Shown in pieces: positions 50,701 to 59,024 of a stretch of 64,000 nt of DNA. Made by a program: the position numbers and the translations under genes. Within the stretch, counting starts at the first letter, position 1. The number at the start of each line of letters is the position of its first letter. Source of the DNA: Myxococcota bacterium (GTDB lineage: Bacteria > Myxococcota_A > UBA9160 > SMWR01); the NCBI GenBank assembly GCA_039030075.1, contig JBCCEW010000001.1, positions 124,001 through 188,000 on the forward strand. The letters are read 5' to 3'. The notes beneath the pieces are model-generated. The model saw only the letters and a list, made by a program, of their open reading frames with translations, had not been told where the DNA came from and searched no databases.

Positions 50701-52305
50701 CTCTATCGCGACGCCCTGGGCCTTGCCCCGTCGAAAGGACTTCCGGCGGCCTTCCTCGAACCGACCGCACGTTCCCTCGAACAGCTGGTCGTGCGTTTCG
50801 CGCGGCAGCGCGGCCCGTTCACCGTGGACGCGTGCGCCGCGCGTTTCGGACTGGCGCCGGGGGCCGTGGAGCCCGTGCTGGAAGCGCTGGTCCAACGCGA
50901 TCGCCTGCTTCACGGCGACTTCCACCCCGATGGAGACGCCCCCGAGTGGTGCGACCCCGAGGTGCTGCGTCAGCTGCGCCGGCGCACGCTCGCGAAGCTG
51001 CGCGCCGAGGTGGCGCCGGTCGATGACGAGACCTGGACGCGCTTCCTCGGCGAATGGCACGGCCTCGGCGACGAGCGGGGCGGCGATCCGGCGCTCCAAC
51101 GCGCCCTGGAACAGCTCGAAGGCTGCCCGCTCTCCTTTGCCGAGCTCGAGCGCTTGATGCTGCCTGCGCGCGTGCCCGACTACGATCCGCAGGCCCTGGA
51201 TGCCCAGGGCGCCCAGGGCGAATGGGTGTGGATCGGCTGTGAGCCCCTCGGCGAACGGGATGGTCGCGTGGCCCTGTATCGCCGCGAGCGCGTCGCCCTC
51301 CTGGCCGAAGCGCCGCCGCGTCCCGACGACCTGACGCCGCTCGAGACGGCGATCCTGGATCAGCTCGAAGCGCGCGGGGCGAGCTTTACCCAGGGGCTGC
51401 TCGCGGCGCTCGACGGGACGTCCCAGTCCGAGCTCTACGAGGCGCTCTGGGGGCTCGTCTGGAAAGGCCAGGTGACCAACGACACCTTCGCGCCGCTGCG
51501 CACGCTGGCCGCACGCCGCGACCTGCGGCCCCGCCGCGGGCGTCGGCGTCCGGGTGGGGCGCTCGGTTCGGTCGGCGGACGCTGGTCGACGGTGGGGCAA
51601 CTGATCGGCAGCGAGGCTCCGCCGACGCGCCGTGCGCATGCACGCTCGCTCCTGCTGCTCGAGCGCTACGGGGTCGCGAGCCGCGACGCGATGCCGCTCG
51701 AAGGCTGGCTGGGCGGTTTCGCGGCGGTCTACCCCGTGCTCCGGGCCATGGAGGATGCGGGGAAGCTGCGACGCGGGCACTTCGTCGATGCGCTTCCCGG
51801 CGCGCAGTTCGCGTTTGCCGGCGCCGTCGATCGCTTGCGCGCTGCGCGGCGCACGTCGGCCGGACCGGCTTCCGCGCGCGACGTCTGGGTGTTGGCTGCG
51901 ACCGATCCGGCCAACCCCTTCGGTGTGTCGCTCGGCTGGCCTGCCCCCTGCGGAGGGGAGGGCACCCCGCGTCGCGCGAGTGGGGCGAGCGTGGTGATCG
52001 TCGAAGGCACCCTCGCGCTCTATCTCGAGGCCGCGGGCACCCGTCTCGTGACCTTCGGGAGCCTCCCGGACGGGGAAGAGAACCCGGGCGAGGCCGAGCG
52101 GATCGAGCGGGCGGCGCGCGGCCTGCACCGGCTCTTCCGGCACCGCGCGCGCACCACCTTGCGCATCGAGCGCATCGACGGGGCCACCGCGACCACCTCG
52201 CCGTGGCGCGAGAGCTTCGTGCGCGCGGGCTTCCGCGCCGAGTACAAAGCGCTGGTGCTCGACCGTAGCGACGCACGCGAGGTGCACCCCGGCACGCGGG
52301 GTTGA
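47779..52305 (+). CDS. lhr: Lhr-type ATP-dependent helicase
   Basis: 1508 residues, as for full-length Lhr (about 1500). Order: helicase motor with Q-like PTPVQAQGWA, Walker A APTGSGKT (51-58), Walker B DEVH (171-174), SATARPL, then HQSTIVFTNSRG and QRIGRAGHQVG; the Lhr winged helix and beta-barrel; and the long C-terminal domain related to the HTH_42/AlkZ type near EWLESLAVTQRAVDVEIAGER. It unwinds DNA:DNA or RNA:DNA duplexes in repair and RNA metabolism. GTG start, leaderless-looking. Downstream the carboxylesterase gene begins after 68 bases. Confidence 0.92.
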   Translation: MSSPSPSSSDPLAAFGPDARRWFAQEFGEPTPVQAQGWAEIAAGKHALLLAPTGSGKTLAAFFYWIDQLVRRPAPEPGVRVLYVSPLKALVYDIERNLRAPLAGLRAGMAPDDAVRWPRVAVRTGDTTPHERRQQARDPAEILVTTPESLYLILGSRQRDTLASLEAVVVDEVHALAGTKRGAHLALSLERVEAIAERAPQRIGLSATARPLDEIAHYLGGDRSVEIVDTSSTPLLDLTISVPVPDMTQPDRYPLPQGAASDGEGAEAPPRPDALGESGGLWPALYPELLEQIRAHQSTIVFTNSRGLCERLTQRLNDLAGEPLARAHHGSVAHAKRREIEEALKAGQLRAIVATSSLELGIDMGAVDLVLLVESPGAVARGLQRIGRAGHQVGVASRGRLYPKHRGDLLEAAVVADGMGAGAVEPLRVPQNPLDVLAQQIVAICGMDATTVADLEALLQRTHAFKTLSREVLTGVLDMLSGRYPSTDFSELRARLRWDRESDRLEALPGSKTLSLVSGGTIPDRGLYPVHRGSDGPRIGELDEEMVHETRPGDAVTLGASTWRVEEISRDRVIVSPAPGEVGRLPFWRGEGPGRPIELGRALGRFVRRLADQAGAPKPLHEGRDRAERWLREEHTLDEWAARNLVDYVVEQSESTGTLPTDRAITIERFRDELGDWRICILSPFGARLHAPWALAIEARLSRRAGYAVQTLWSDDGILLRFADADALPDSALLIPDPSEVEDEIVGQLANSALFASQFRENAARALLLPRRRPGARTPLWTQRLRAQNLLAVAREFPSFPIVLETYRACLQDVFDVPGLVSLLEEIGRGEVRVEDVETRQASAFARSLVFEYTAQYLYQGDTPVAERRAQALTLDRAMLRDLLGQEDLRDLLDARVIEDTEVTLQQRGPEERARHPDALHDRLRRFGDLSEAELSARCAEDPSEWLESLAVTQRAVDVEIAGERRWIAAEDAGLYRDALGLAPSKGLPAAFLEPTARSLEQLVVRFARQRGPFTVDACAARFGLAPGAVEPVLEALVQRDRLLHGDFHPDGDAPEWCDPEVLRQLRRRTLAKLRAEVAPVDDETWTRFLGEWHGLGDERGGDPALQRALEQLEGCPLSFAELERLMLPARVPDYDPQALDAQGAQGEWVWIGCEPLGERDGRVALYRRERVALLAEAPPRPDDLTPLETAILDQLEARGASFTQGLLAALDGTSQSELYEALWGLVWKGQVTNDTFAPLRTLAARRDLRPRRGRRRPGGALGSVGGRWSTVGQLIGSEAPPTRRAHARSLLLLERYGVASRDAMPLEGWLGGFAAVYPVLRAMEDAGKLRRGHFVDALPGAQFAFAGAVDRLRAARRTSAGPASARDVWVLAATDPANPFGVSLGWPAPCGGEGTPRRASGASVVIVEGTLALYLEAAGTRLVTFGSLPDGEENPGEAERIERAARGLHRLFRHRARTTLRIERIDGATATTSPWRESFVRAGFRAEYKALVLDRSDAREVHPGTRG

Positions 52306-52334
52306 ACGCGGAAGATCGACCCGGGCGAGGCTCC

Positions 52335-52340
52335 TATACT
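52335..52340 (+). promoter_or_regulatory. -10-like TATACT upstream of the carboxylesterase
   Basis: TATACT lies 33 bases before ATG 52374, with GAGGAGA between them as Shine-Dalgarno. The best -35-like TTGAAC (52302-52307) is 27 bases away, too far for a standard promoter. Confidence 0.4.
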
Positions 52341-52373
52341 CTCTCCGCCCCAAAGCGAGGAGAGATCGAGCGC

Positions 52374-54224
52374 ATGTTCCACGGCCAGCGGCGACGAGTG
52401 CGGAATCGAATAGGGTGGGGCGCCGGATTCGCCCTGTTGGCAACGGCGCTCGCATGCGCCCCGTCCGAGGCACCGCTCCCGACGGCCGATCCCCAGACCG
52501 AGCGCACCCTCACGAGTGGTCGCATCCTCGGCTTCCGTGACGCCCAGGGCAGTCACGTCTGGCGCGGTATCCCCTTTGCCGCACCGCCGACCGGGAAGTA
52601 CCGCTGGCGCGCGCCGCGTAGCCCGCGCTCCTGGGACACGCCGCGCGAGATGCTCGCCTTCGGCGCGCGCTGCCCCCAGTACGCGAGCCCCCTCGACCAG
52701 GTCGGCGAGATCGGCACCGTGATCGGGGACGAGGACTGCCTCACCCTCAACGTCTTCGCACCGCCCTTCAAGCCCTACGAGTGGCCGGGGCGCGGCCGGC
52801 GCCTGCCGGTGATGGTGTGGTTCCACGGCGGCGGCAATGTCTCGGGTGCCAGCGATTTCTATGACGGCTCGGTGCTCGCGAGGCGACACAACGTGATCGT
52901 CGTGACCGCGAACTACCGGCTCGGACCGCTCGGTTTCTTCCGCCACCCGGCCTTGCGCGACGGCGCTACCTACGAGGAAGAGTCGGGGAACTTCGCCACC
53001 CTCGACCTGATCCGCGCCCTGCACTGGGTGCAGGAGAACGCCGCGAACTTCGGCGGCGATCCCGAGAACGTGACGATCTTCGGCGAGAGCGCCGGCGCTC
53101 GGAACGTGCTGATGCTGCTCCTCGCTCCCGGCGCCCAGGGGCTCTTCCATCGCGCCATCGTCCAGAGCGGTGGCACGCGGACGAGCAGTCTCGAAGACGC
53201 GGAAGCCGCCGGTGAGCGCCCGACCCTGGGTGGCGCACCGGGATCGCAAGAGGTGCTCCTGCGCCTGCGGATGGCCGACGGCGCCCCGGATCGCAAGGCG
53301 GCCGCGCGCCAGCTCGAAACCCTGTCCGAGGTCGAGATCGCGACCTATCTCGGGGAGAAGACTGCCGCCGAGCTGCTGGCCGCCTACGGCGACTACGGCG
53401 AGAGCAGCGGGCGCACTGGTCTGTTCCGCCAGCCCCAGAACTTCCGCGATGGCGTGGTCCTCCCCGAAGCGCTGCCGATCGAAGCGTTAGCGGCGGGGGC
53501 CTACGCCCAGGTGCCGATCATCCTGGGCAGCAACCGCGACGAACAGAAGCTCTTCCTGATGGCGAACCCCGAGCACGTGCGTTGGACCTTCGGTGTGCCG
53601 AGCGCTCGCGACCCCGAGCGCTACGAGCTGCTGTCGTCCCTGCAGAGTCGTTTCTGGAAAGCGAATGGCGTCGACGCCCTCGCGTCGGCGATGCGCTCCG
53701 TGCAAGGCGATAGCGTCTACGCCTATCGCTTCGACTGGGACGAGGAGCCGCGGATCCTGTGGGCGGATCTCGGGCAGCTGGTGGGCGCCGCCCACGCCAT
53801 CGAGATTCCCTTCGTGTTCGGTCACTGGAACCTCGGTCCCCAGAGCCACCTGCTCTTCGACGACGACAACGCCCCGGGCCGGGTTGCCCTCTCGGACGCG
53901 ATGCTGTCCTACTGGGCCGAGTTCGCCTGGAAGGGCGCGCCGGGACGCGGCCGCACCCGCGAGCTGCCGGCCTGGGATGCCTGGGACCCGAGTGCGCCCG
54001 ACGCGGGCAAATACCTCGTGCTCGACACCGAGACCGGTGGTGGGATCCGCATGGAGCCGGCAGTCGTCACCAACGACGCACTCTTCGTCGATCTGGCCCA
54101 GGCGAGCCTGGACGAAGCGACCCGCTGCAAGATCTACGGGGACTGGGTGTGGGGCGCGCCCCGGGTGGCCGACCGCGGCGCCGGGCTCGGCTGCGGGAGC
54201 GGCCGCAAACCGGCGGCGCCCTAG
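52374..54224 (+). CDS. Type-B carboxylesterase lipoprotein
   Basis: 616 residues. Lipoprotein signal with LLATALAC. Alpha/beta hydrolase of the cholinesterase/carboxylesterase B type: VWRGIPFAAPPTGKYRW, DEDCLTLNVF, MVWFHGGGNVSGA (oxyanion), the nucleophile Ser239 in FGESAG, the acid in LGSNRDEQKLF and the His in GAAHAIEIPFVFGH. It would hydrolyse esters in the periplasm or at the outer membrane. A disulfide between the Cys of FGARCPQYA and DCLTLN is likely, as in the family. Weak -10 TATACT upstream. Confidence 0.88.
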   Translation: MFHGQRRRVRNRIGWGAGFALLATALACAPSEAPLPTADPQTERTLTSGRILGFRDAQGSHVWRGIPFAAPPTGKYRWRAPRSPRSWDTPREMLAFGARCPQYASPLDQVGEIGTVIGDEDCLTLNVFAPPFKPYEWPGRGRRLPVMVWFHGGGNVSGASDFYDGSVLARRHNVIVVTANYRLGPLGFFRHPALRDGATYEEESGNFATLDLIRALHWVQENAANFGGDPENVTIFGESAGARNVLMLLLAPGAQGLFHRAIVQSGGTRTSSLEDAEAAGERPTLGGAPGSQEVLLRLRMADGAPDRKAAARQLETLSEVEIATYLGEKTAAELLAAYGDYGESSGRTGLFRQPQNFRDGVVLPEALPIEALAAGAYAQVPIILGSNRDEQKLFLMANPEHVRWTFGVPSARDPERYELLSSLQSRFWKANGVDALASAMRSVQGDSVYAYRFDWDEEPRILWADLGQLVGAAHAIEIPFVFGHWNLGPQSHLLFDDDNAPGRVALSDAMLSYWAEFAWKGAPGRGRTRELPAWDAWDPSAPDAGKYLVLDTETGGGIRMEPAVVTNDALFVDLAQASLDEATRCKIYGDWVWGAPRVADRGAGLGCGSGRKPAAP

Positions 54225-54289
54225 CGCCGATCGGGCCGTCTCAACCGACTCCGCCGGCGCTCCGATACGGGCTCGGGGGGGCGGTGCCC

Positions 54290-55060
54290 GTGAATGGATG
54301 GTTCGCACAACTCGACCGGATCCTTCGAGGTGAGGAGACCGCGCCCGAGCGTCTGACGTCGGGCCAGATGGAAACCCCGCTTGCGGGCCTGCTCGTGGCG
54401 ATGCTGATGCTCGCGATCGTCTCGGGGGCGACCCTGGGCGCCTTCGGTGTGATTCGGGGTGCGGAGCAGGGTGCTCTCCAGGTCTTCGCGAGCGCGATCA
54501 AGTTCCCGCTGCTCTTCGTCCTGACCCTCGTGGTGACGCTTCCGTCCCTCTACGTCTTCAACGCCCTGATCGGCTCGTCCCTGAACTGGATGTCGGTGCT
54601 GCGCCTGGCCGTGGCGAGCGCGGCGGTCATGTTGGCCGTTTCTGCTTCGTTCGCGCCGATCGTGGTGTTCTTTGCGGTCAGCAGCAGCAGCTACCCGTTC
54701 ATGAAGCTGCTGGTCGTCGTCTTCTCGGGGATCTCGGGAGCCCTCGGCCTGGCATTTTTGTTGCGGACGCTGCAGCGGCTCGTGTTCCCCGAGCGGGTTG
54801 CGCCCGTCCGGACGTCGGAGATCGCGGAGGCCGACGAACCCGCCGCACCCATCGAGTCGATTCCCGGGGCGGACGACGTCCGCGCGGTGCGCGTGTTTCG
54901 CGTCTGGGTGGCCGTCTTCGGGCTCGTGGGAGCGCAGATGGCGTGGGTGCTCCGCCCGTTCATTGGAAGTCCGGCGCTTCCGTTCGCGTGGTTCCGACCG
55001 CGCGAGAGCAACTTCTTCGTGGACGTGCTGCGCTCGATCACAGAGCTTCTGGGAGGCTAG
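54290..55060 (+). CDS. Multi-pass membrane protein A (tandem paralog)
   Basis: 256 residues from GTG. About five membrane segments: near 33-55, 70-92, 103-130, 138-158 and 208-225, with a charged loop (FPERVAPVRTSEIAEADE) before the last. Shared with the next gene: QVFASAIKFPLLFVLT, LPSLYVFNALIG, SASFAPIVVFF and QMAWVLRPFIGSP. Function is not recognised; the topology is like Yip1-type or small-integral-membrane families. It lies 65 bases after the esterase and 6 before paralog B. Confidence 0.72.
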   Translation: MNGWFAQLDRILRGEETAPERLTSGQMETPLAGLLVAMLMLAIVSGATLGAFGVIRGAEQGALQVFASAIKFPLLFVLTLVVTLPSLYVFNALIGSSLNWMSVLRLAVASAAVMLAVSASFAPIVVFFAVSSSSYPFMKLLVVVFSGISGALGLAFLLRTLQRLVFPERVAPVRTSEIAEADEPAAPIESIPGADDVRAVRVFRVWVAVFGLVGAQMAWVLRPFIGSPALPFAWFRPRESNFFVDVLRSITELLGG

Positions 55061-55066
55061 GCGGTC

Positions 55067-55741
55067 GTGGTCGGCGCCGCGTCGCTGGGATCCGTCGATG
55101 CCGCCCTGCGGTCGGGAAGTCGGTCCACGCTCTCGGCTCCGTCGCTCGCAGCCCTCTTCGCGATCATCGGTGTGAGTGGTGCGCTCTACGGCGCTGCACT
55201 CGGCGGGTACTCCGCGACCCACGGAGCGCTGAGCCGCCAGGTGCTCTACTCCGCGGCGAAGGTGCCGCTGCTCATCGTCGTGACCTTCGCGATCAGTTTG
55301 CCGAGCTTCTTCGTCCTGAACGCCCTGTTGGGGCTCCGGTCTCAGCTTCGCCCCGCGATCGGGGCGCTGTTGACGGCGCAGGCGTGCGCGGCGATCGCGC
55401 TCGCCTCCTTCGCGCCGATCACGATCCTCTGGTACGCGAGCTGGAACGACTACCAGGCGGCGAAGCTCTTCAACGCGTTCGCCTTCGGCTCGGCGAGTCT
55501 TCTCGCCCAGCTGCCGCTCCGACGCCTCTACGCACCTCTGCTCGCCCACCAGCCCCGCAGTCGCTGGCTGCTGCGGGCGTGGCTGGTCATCTACGGCTTC
55601 GTCGGAATCCAGCTCGCCTGGGTTCTGCGCCCCTTCGTGGGGTCGCCGAGCCTCGAGCCGCGGTTCCTTCGGGAAGGGGCCTGGGGCAACGCCTATCTCC
55701 ACCTCGTGGAGGTGATCTCCGACGTCCTGGAGAAGCTCTAG
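55067..55741 (+). CDS. Multi-pass membrane protein B (tandem paralog)
   Basis: 224 residues from GTG, GGGAGG ten bases upstream. Paralog of the preceding gene: QVLYSAAKVPLLIVVT, LPSFFVLNALLG, LASFAPITILW and QLAWVLRPFVGSP align with it, without the long acidic loop. It probably forms a heteromer or pair with A in the inner membrane. Function unknown. Its stop shares CTAG with the convergent ketosynthase gene. Confidence 0.72.
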   Translation: MVGAASLGSVDAALRSGSRSTLSAPSLAALFAIIGVSGALYGAALGGYSATHGALSRQVLYSAAKVPLLIVVTFAISLPSFFVLNALLGLRSQLRPAIGALLTAQACAAIALASFAPITILWYASWNDYQAAKLFNAFAFGSASLLAQLPLRRLYAPLLAHQPRSRWLLRAWLVIYGFVGIQLAWVLRPFVGSPSLEPRFLREGAWGNAYLHLVEVISDVLEKL

Positions 55742-56973
55742 TCGGTCCAGCGGCGGAACACGAGTGAGGTGTTCACGCCGCCGAAGGCGAAGTTGTTGCT
55801 GACCACGGTCTCCATCTCGAGGGGCCGCGGCGCGCGCGTGACGTAGTCGAGGGGCGCGCAGCGTTCATCGCGCGCTTCGAGATTCAGGGTGGGAGCCACC
55901 CAGCCCTCGCGCAGCATCTCGAGGGTCATCCAGGCTTCGAGGGCGCCGCAGGCGCCGAGCGTGTGACCCATGTGGCCCTTCAGCGTCGAGACGGGCACCT
56001 CGGGTCCGAACACGCGGTGGGTGGCGTCACTCTCGGCGATGTCGCCCACTTCGGTGCCCGTGCCGTGGGCGTTGACGTAGTCGATGTCGGCCGGGTCGAG
56101 TTCGGCGTCCTCGAGGGCGAGGCGCATCACGCGCTCCATGCCGTCGGCCTCGGGGTTCGTCATGTGGCTGCCGTCGCAGTTGGTTCCATAGCCCAGGATC
56201 TCGGCGTAGATGCGCGCGCCGCGGGCCTCGGCGAACTCGAGGGACTCGAGGATCAGCGTACCTGCGCCCTCGGCCACGACGATGCCGTCGCGGCCGGCGT
56301 CGAAGGGGCGCGGGGTCGTCGTCGGCGCGTCGTTGCGTGTGGAAGCGGCCATCAGGACGTCGAAGATCACGGCATCGATGCACTCGATCTCTTCGGCGCC
56401 GCCACCGATCATCACGTCCTGCCGACCGAAGCGGATGGCTTCGTAGGCGTAGCCGATGCCCTGGCTTCCCGAGGTGCAGGCACTCCCGGTGGGAATCACG
56501 CGTCCGCGCACCTCGAAGAACTGGGCGATGTTCGCGGCGCAGGTGTGACTCATGAAGCGGATGAAGTCGCTGCCGCGGATCCCGCTGGTGGTGCGCTTCC
56601 CGAAGTACTGGCGCGCGTAGACCTCGAGCGCGCCGGGACTGCCTTGGGTGCAGCCGTACGCCACCCCGGTGGTGCCGTCGGAGAGCGACGGGTGCTCGAG
56701 GAGACGGGCGTCGGCCAGGGCGAGCTCGGTCGCGCGGGTCGCCATCAAGGAGTCGCGGCCCATGCTGCGGAGCTTCTTGCGCGAGTAGTGCTTCGGGGTC
56801 TCGAAGGCGGAGACCGGCGCGGCGAGGCGGGTGTGGAGACCGTCCACGTCGCCCCAGTCGTCCCGCGTGGTCACCGCCGAGCGCCCACTGCGCAGGGCGT
56901 CGCGGACGACCTTCCATTCGCCACCGAGGGGCGACAAGCCCGCCATCCCCGTGACCACCACCCGCCGCTTCAC
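55738..56973 (-). CDS. Beta-ketoacyl-ACP synthase (FabF-like)
   Basis: 411 residues from GTG with GGAGGACGG just upstream. Catalytic triad Cys166 (GSACTSGSQ), His303 (NAHGTGTEVGD) and His334 (LKGHMGHTLG) as in FabF. It elongates acyl chains by decarboxylative condensation with malonyl-ACP. Unlike primary FabF it is encoded with an acyltransferase, an ACP and a halogenase-like gene, as in aryl-polyene-type clusters. Its start overlaps the acyltransferase stop by four bases (GTGA). No partner ketoreductase, dehydratase or chain-length factor is in the window. Confidence 0.9.
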   Translation of the reverse strand: MKRRVVVTGMAGLSPLGGEWKVVRDALRSGRSAVTTRDDWGDVDGLHTRLAAPVSAFETPKHYSRKKLRSMGRDSLMATRATELALADARLLEHPSLSDGTTGVAYGCTQGSPGALEVYARQYFGKRTTSGIRGSDFIRFMSHTCAANIAQFFEVRGRVIPTGSACTSGSQGIGYAYEAIRFGRQDVMIGGGAEEIECIDAVIFDVLMAASTRNDAPTTTPRPFDAGRDGIVVAEGAGTLILESLEFAEARGARIYAEILGYGTNCDGSHMTNPEADGMERVMRLALEDAELDPADIDYVNAHGTGTEVGDIAESDATHRVFGPEVPVSTLKGHMGHTLGACGALEAWMTLEMLREGWVAPTLNLEARDERCAPLDYVTRAPRPLEMETVVSNNFAFGGVNTSLVFRRWTD

Positions 56974-58025
56974 GACCGTCCTCCGCTCTCGTCCGCCGCT
57001 TCGTTCCAGTAGTCGAAGAAGTTGAACCACTGGAGCGGGGCGCGCAGGCAATGGTGCTCCAGCCGGTCGGCGAATGCTTGGGCGAAGCGCTGGAGCGTCG
57101 CGTCGCGATCGGCGCGGCGCAGGGTGAAGCCCTCCGAGAGGACCTCGGCGCTGACGCGGTAACGCGCGTCGCCGTCCCGCACCGCCACCATGAAGAAGAG
57201 CGGACAGCCGAGCAGGCCGGCCATCAGATAGGGCGCCGTCGGCAGCTCGACCTCGCCGCCGAGGAGGGTCACCCGCGCGGTGCGACCGCGGTCGGCGGGC
57301 TCCACCCGATCGCCGAGGATCGCCACCAGCTCGCCGCGCTCGATGCAGCGTCGGATCTGCAGGACCGTCCCCATCGAGTCGGGTTCGACCTGGAGCACCC
57401 GCACGTCGACGTCGGGGGAGAGCTGCCGGAAGATCGCGTTGATGCGCGGCGCGTGCTGGGTGTACATCAGCACGTTCACGACGCGGCCGTCGCGATCGGC
57501 GAGGGCGCGCAGCGCGTCGAAGCTGCCCAGGTGGGCGCCGACCACGATCGCGCCCTGGGTGGGGGTGAGCAGCCGGTCGAAGTCTTCGCGTCCGACCACG
57601 TCGAAGCGCAGCTCGTCTTCGCGCCCGAACCACAGCACGAGCCGGTCGAAGATGCTGAGGGCGAAGGTGCGGAAGTGGAGGAAGCTCGTCCACACGCTGG
57701 GCGGACGGCCGAGAGCGCGCTTGCCCTCGGGCAGGGCATCGAGGCGGCGCAGGTACGCGAGCGATGAACGCCGCTGGGTGCGGCCGGTCAGGAAGAAGTA
57801 GCCGACGATGCCATGAACGAGGACCATGCTCAGGGGGCGACCGAACCAGCGGTAGCAGGCGACGGTGAAGCGCAGGCCCCACATCGAGCCGCGCTCCGCG
57901 GCCCGCGACCAGTTCGTTGCTGAGTTCGCGGGTACCGTGGCGGTACTCGCGGCCGGAGCAGCGTTGTTCGCGGATGCGCGACCGGGATTCGCGGAGGGAG
58001 CGGCCGTGGTGGAAGGGGCGCTCAT
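56970..58025 (-). CDS. LpxL/HtrB-like lysophospholipid acyltransferase
   Basis: 351 residues. After an Ala/Ser-rich N terminus (MSAPSTTAAPSANPG) come a membrane segment (about 60-80) and the acyltransferase motif HLGSFDALR (His-x4-Asp), GDRVEPADRG and the C-terminal RAPLQWFNFFDYW. It transfers an acyl group to a lipid or sugar acceptor at the inner membrane. ATG 58025 overlaps the stop of the upstream membrane-protein gene (ATGA), supporting this start. In aryl-polyene clusters a similar enzyme attaches the polyene to its lipid carrier; that role here is inferred. Confidence 0.85.
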   Translation of the reverse strand: MSAPSTTAAPSANPGRASANNAAPAASTATVPANSATNWSRAAERGSMWGLRFTVACYRWFGRPLSMVLVHGIVGYFFLTGRTQRRSSLAYLRRLDALPEGKRALGRPPSVWTSFLHFRTFALSIFDRLVLWFGREDELRFDVVGREDFDRLLTPTQGAIVVGAHLGSFDALRALADRDGRVVNVLMYTQHAPRINAIFRQLSPDVDVRVLQVEPDSMGTVLQIRRCIERGELVAILGDRVEPADRGRTARVTLLGGEVELPTAPYLMAGLLGCPLFFMVAVRDGDARYRVSAEVLSEGFTLRRADRDATLQRFAQAFADRLEHHCLRAPLQWFNFFDYWNEAADESGGRS

Positions 58026-58627
58026 GCCGACGGCTCCGGCGGGAACCAGCGACGCAGGAGTGGCTCGGCGAACGAGCCTTCGTACTTGCGGAAGCGCCAG
58101 GCGCGCACGAACCACTCGCCGACGAAGAGCACGCCCATCAGCAGGTAGGCCAGGAAGCCGGTGTAGAGGGTCCAGGCGGCAAGGTCGCCCGCGAGGGCGA
58201 GCCCGGCGGACACGGCCGCGTTGACGACGAAGAAGCCACACCAGATCCAGGTCATGGCGCGGCAGTGGTCCACCTGGGCCGTCGAGAGCTCCGGATCCTG
58301 CAGTCGCGCGAAGCGCTCGATCATGCTCGGGCCGCCGCGCAGGGTGCGCCCGAAGGCCACGAGCAGGCCGAGGTTCACGAGCACGGGCACGAAGAGCAGG
58401 GCGACCGGGTGATTCGACCAGAGCGTCGGGACCAGTACGACGGCGACGAGGCCCGCCGGCAGCAGCCAGGGCGCCAAGGCGTCCCAGCCGGCGCGGCCTG
58501 CGAGCAGCGCCCGAACGCCGAATCCGATGGCGATCCCCGCTGCGATCCAGCGCGGTTCGATCCAGTGCAGGCCGGCGAAGAGCAGGAACGGGTAGGCCAC
58601 TGCCAGGACGCCGCGCGCGATCCTCAT
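58022..58627 (-). CDS. COG4648-like membrane protein
   Basis: 201 residues with five to six membrane segments (for example GVLAVAYPFLLFAGLHWI, LVAVVLVPTL, MTWIWCGFFVVNAAVSAGLAL, LYTGFLAYLLMGVLFV). The pattern and length resemble the COG4648 proteins found with ACP and acyltransferase genes in aryl-polyene-type clusters. Start ATG 58627 overlaps the ACP stop (ATGA) and its stop overlaps the acyltransferase start. Function not established. Confidence 0.78.
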   Translation of the reverse strand: MRIARGVLAVAYPFLLFAGLHWIEPRWIAAGIAIGFGVRALLAGRAGWDALAPWLLPAGLVAVVLVPTLWSNHPVALLFVPVLVNLGLLVAFGRTLRGGPSMIERFARLQDPELSTAQVDHCRAMTWIWCGFFVVNAAVSAGLALAGDLAAWTLYTGFLAYLLMGVLFVGEWFVRAWRFRKYEGSFAEPLLRRWFPPEPSA

Positions 58628-58863
58628 GCCGCTTCGGACCGTCTCCGGAAGGCCTCGTGGATCACCCGAACCGCGTCCGCGACCGTCCGCACCGACTTCA
58701 GCTCTTCTTCTTCGAGCTTCACGCTGCTGCGCTCTTCGAGGGATACCGCCAGGTCCACCAGATCGATGCTGTCGAGGTCGAGATCGTCGATCAGGTGGAC
58801 ATCGGGCTGGATCTCGTCCGGGGATAGACCGAACTCCGCCTCCATCATGGAGCGCAGTTCCAT
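58624..58863 (-). CDS. Acyl carrier protein
   Basis: 79 residues from ATG 58863. Carrier fold with the phosphopantetheine attachment Ser32 in DLDLDSIDLVDL and helices ELRSMMEAEFG and VADAVRVIHEAFRRR. Acidic, small and soluble as expected. The conserved family N terminus suggests a start a few codons upstream: GTG 58869 (VLMELR) or a TTG with AGGAG before it are alternatives. First of four coupled genes (ACP, membrane protein, acyltransferase, ketosynthase). It lies 161 bases downstream of the glycosyltransferase stop. Confidence 0.85.
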   Translation of the reverse strand: MELRSMMEAEFGLSPDEIQPDVHLIDDLDLDSIDLVDLAVSLEERSSVKLEEEELKSVRTVADAVRVIHEAFRRRSEAA

Positions 58864-59024
58864 GAGCACTTCTGCGGCGCTCGGATTCTGCTCGATCGAA
58901 AGCGGCAAGGGCGACGGACTCCTGGCGATGCGTGTCGGCACGCACGCCCCAACACCGTAACCCGACGAGAGAAATGCGCACGACGACCGAGCGGCCTCCG
59001 AGTCGCTTTCCCCGAGGGGCTGGC

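Noticed and set aside
47970-51026. A 1018-codon plus-strand frame inside lhr
   Set aside because: Out-of-frame shadow of lhr with Arg/Ala-rich, domain-free sequence.
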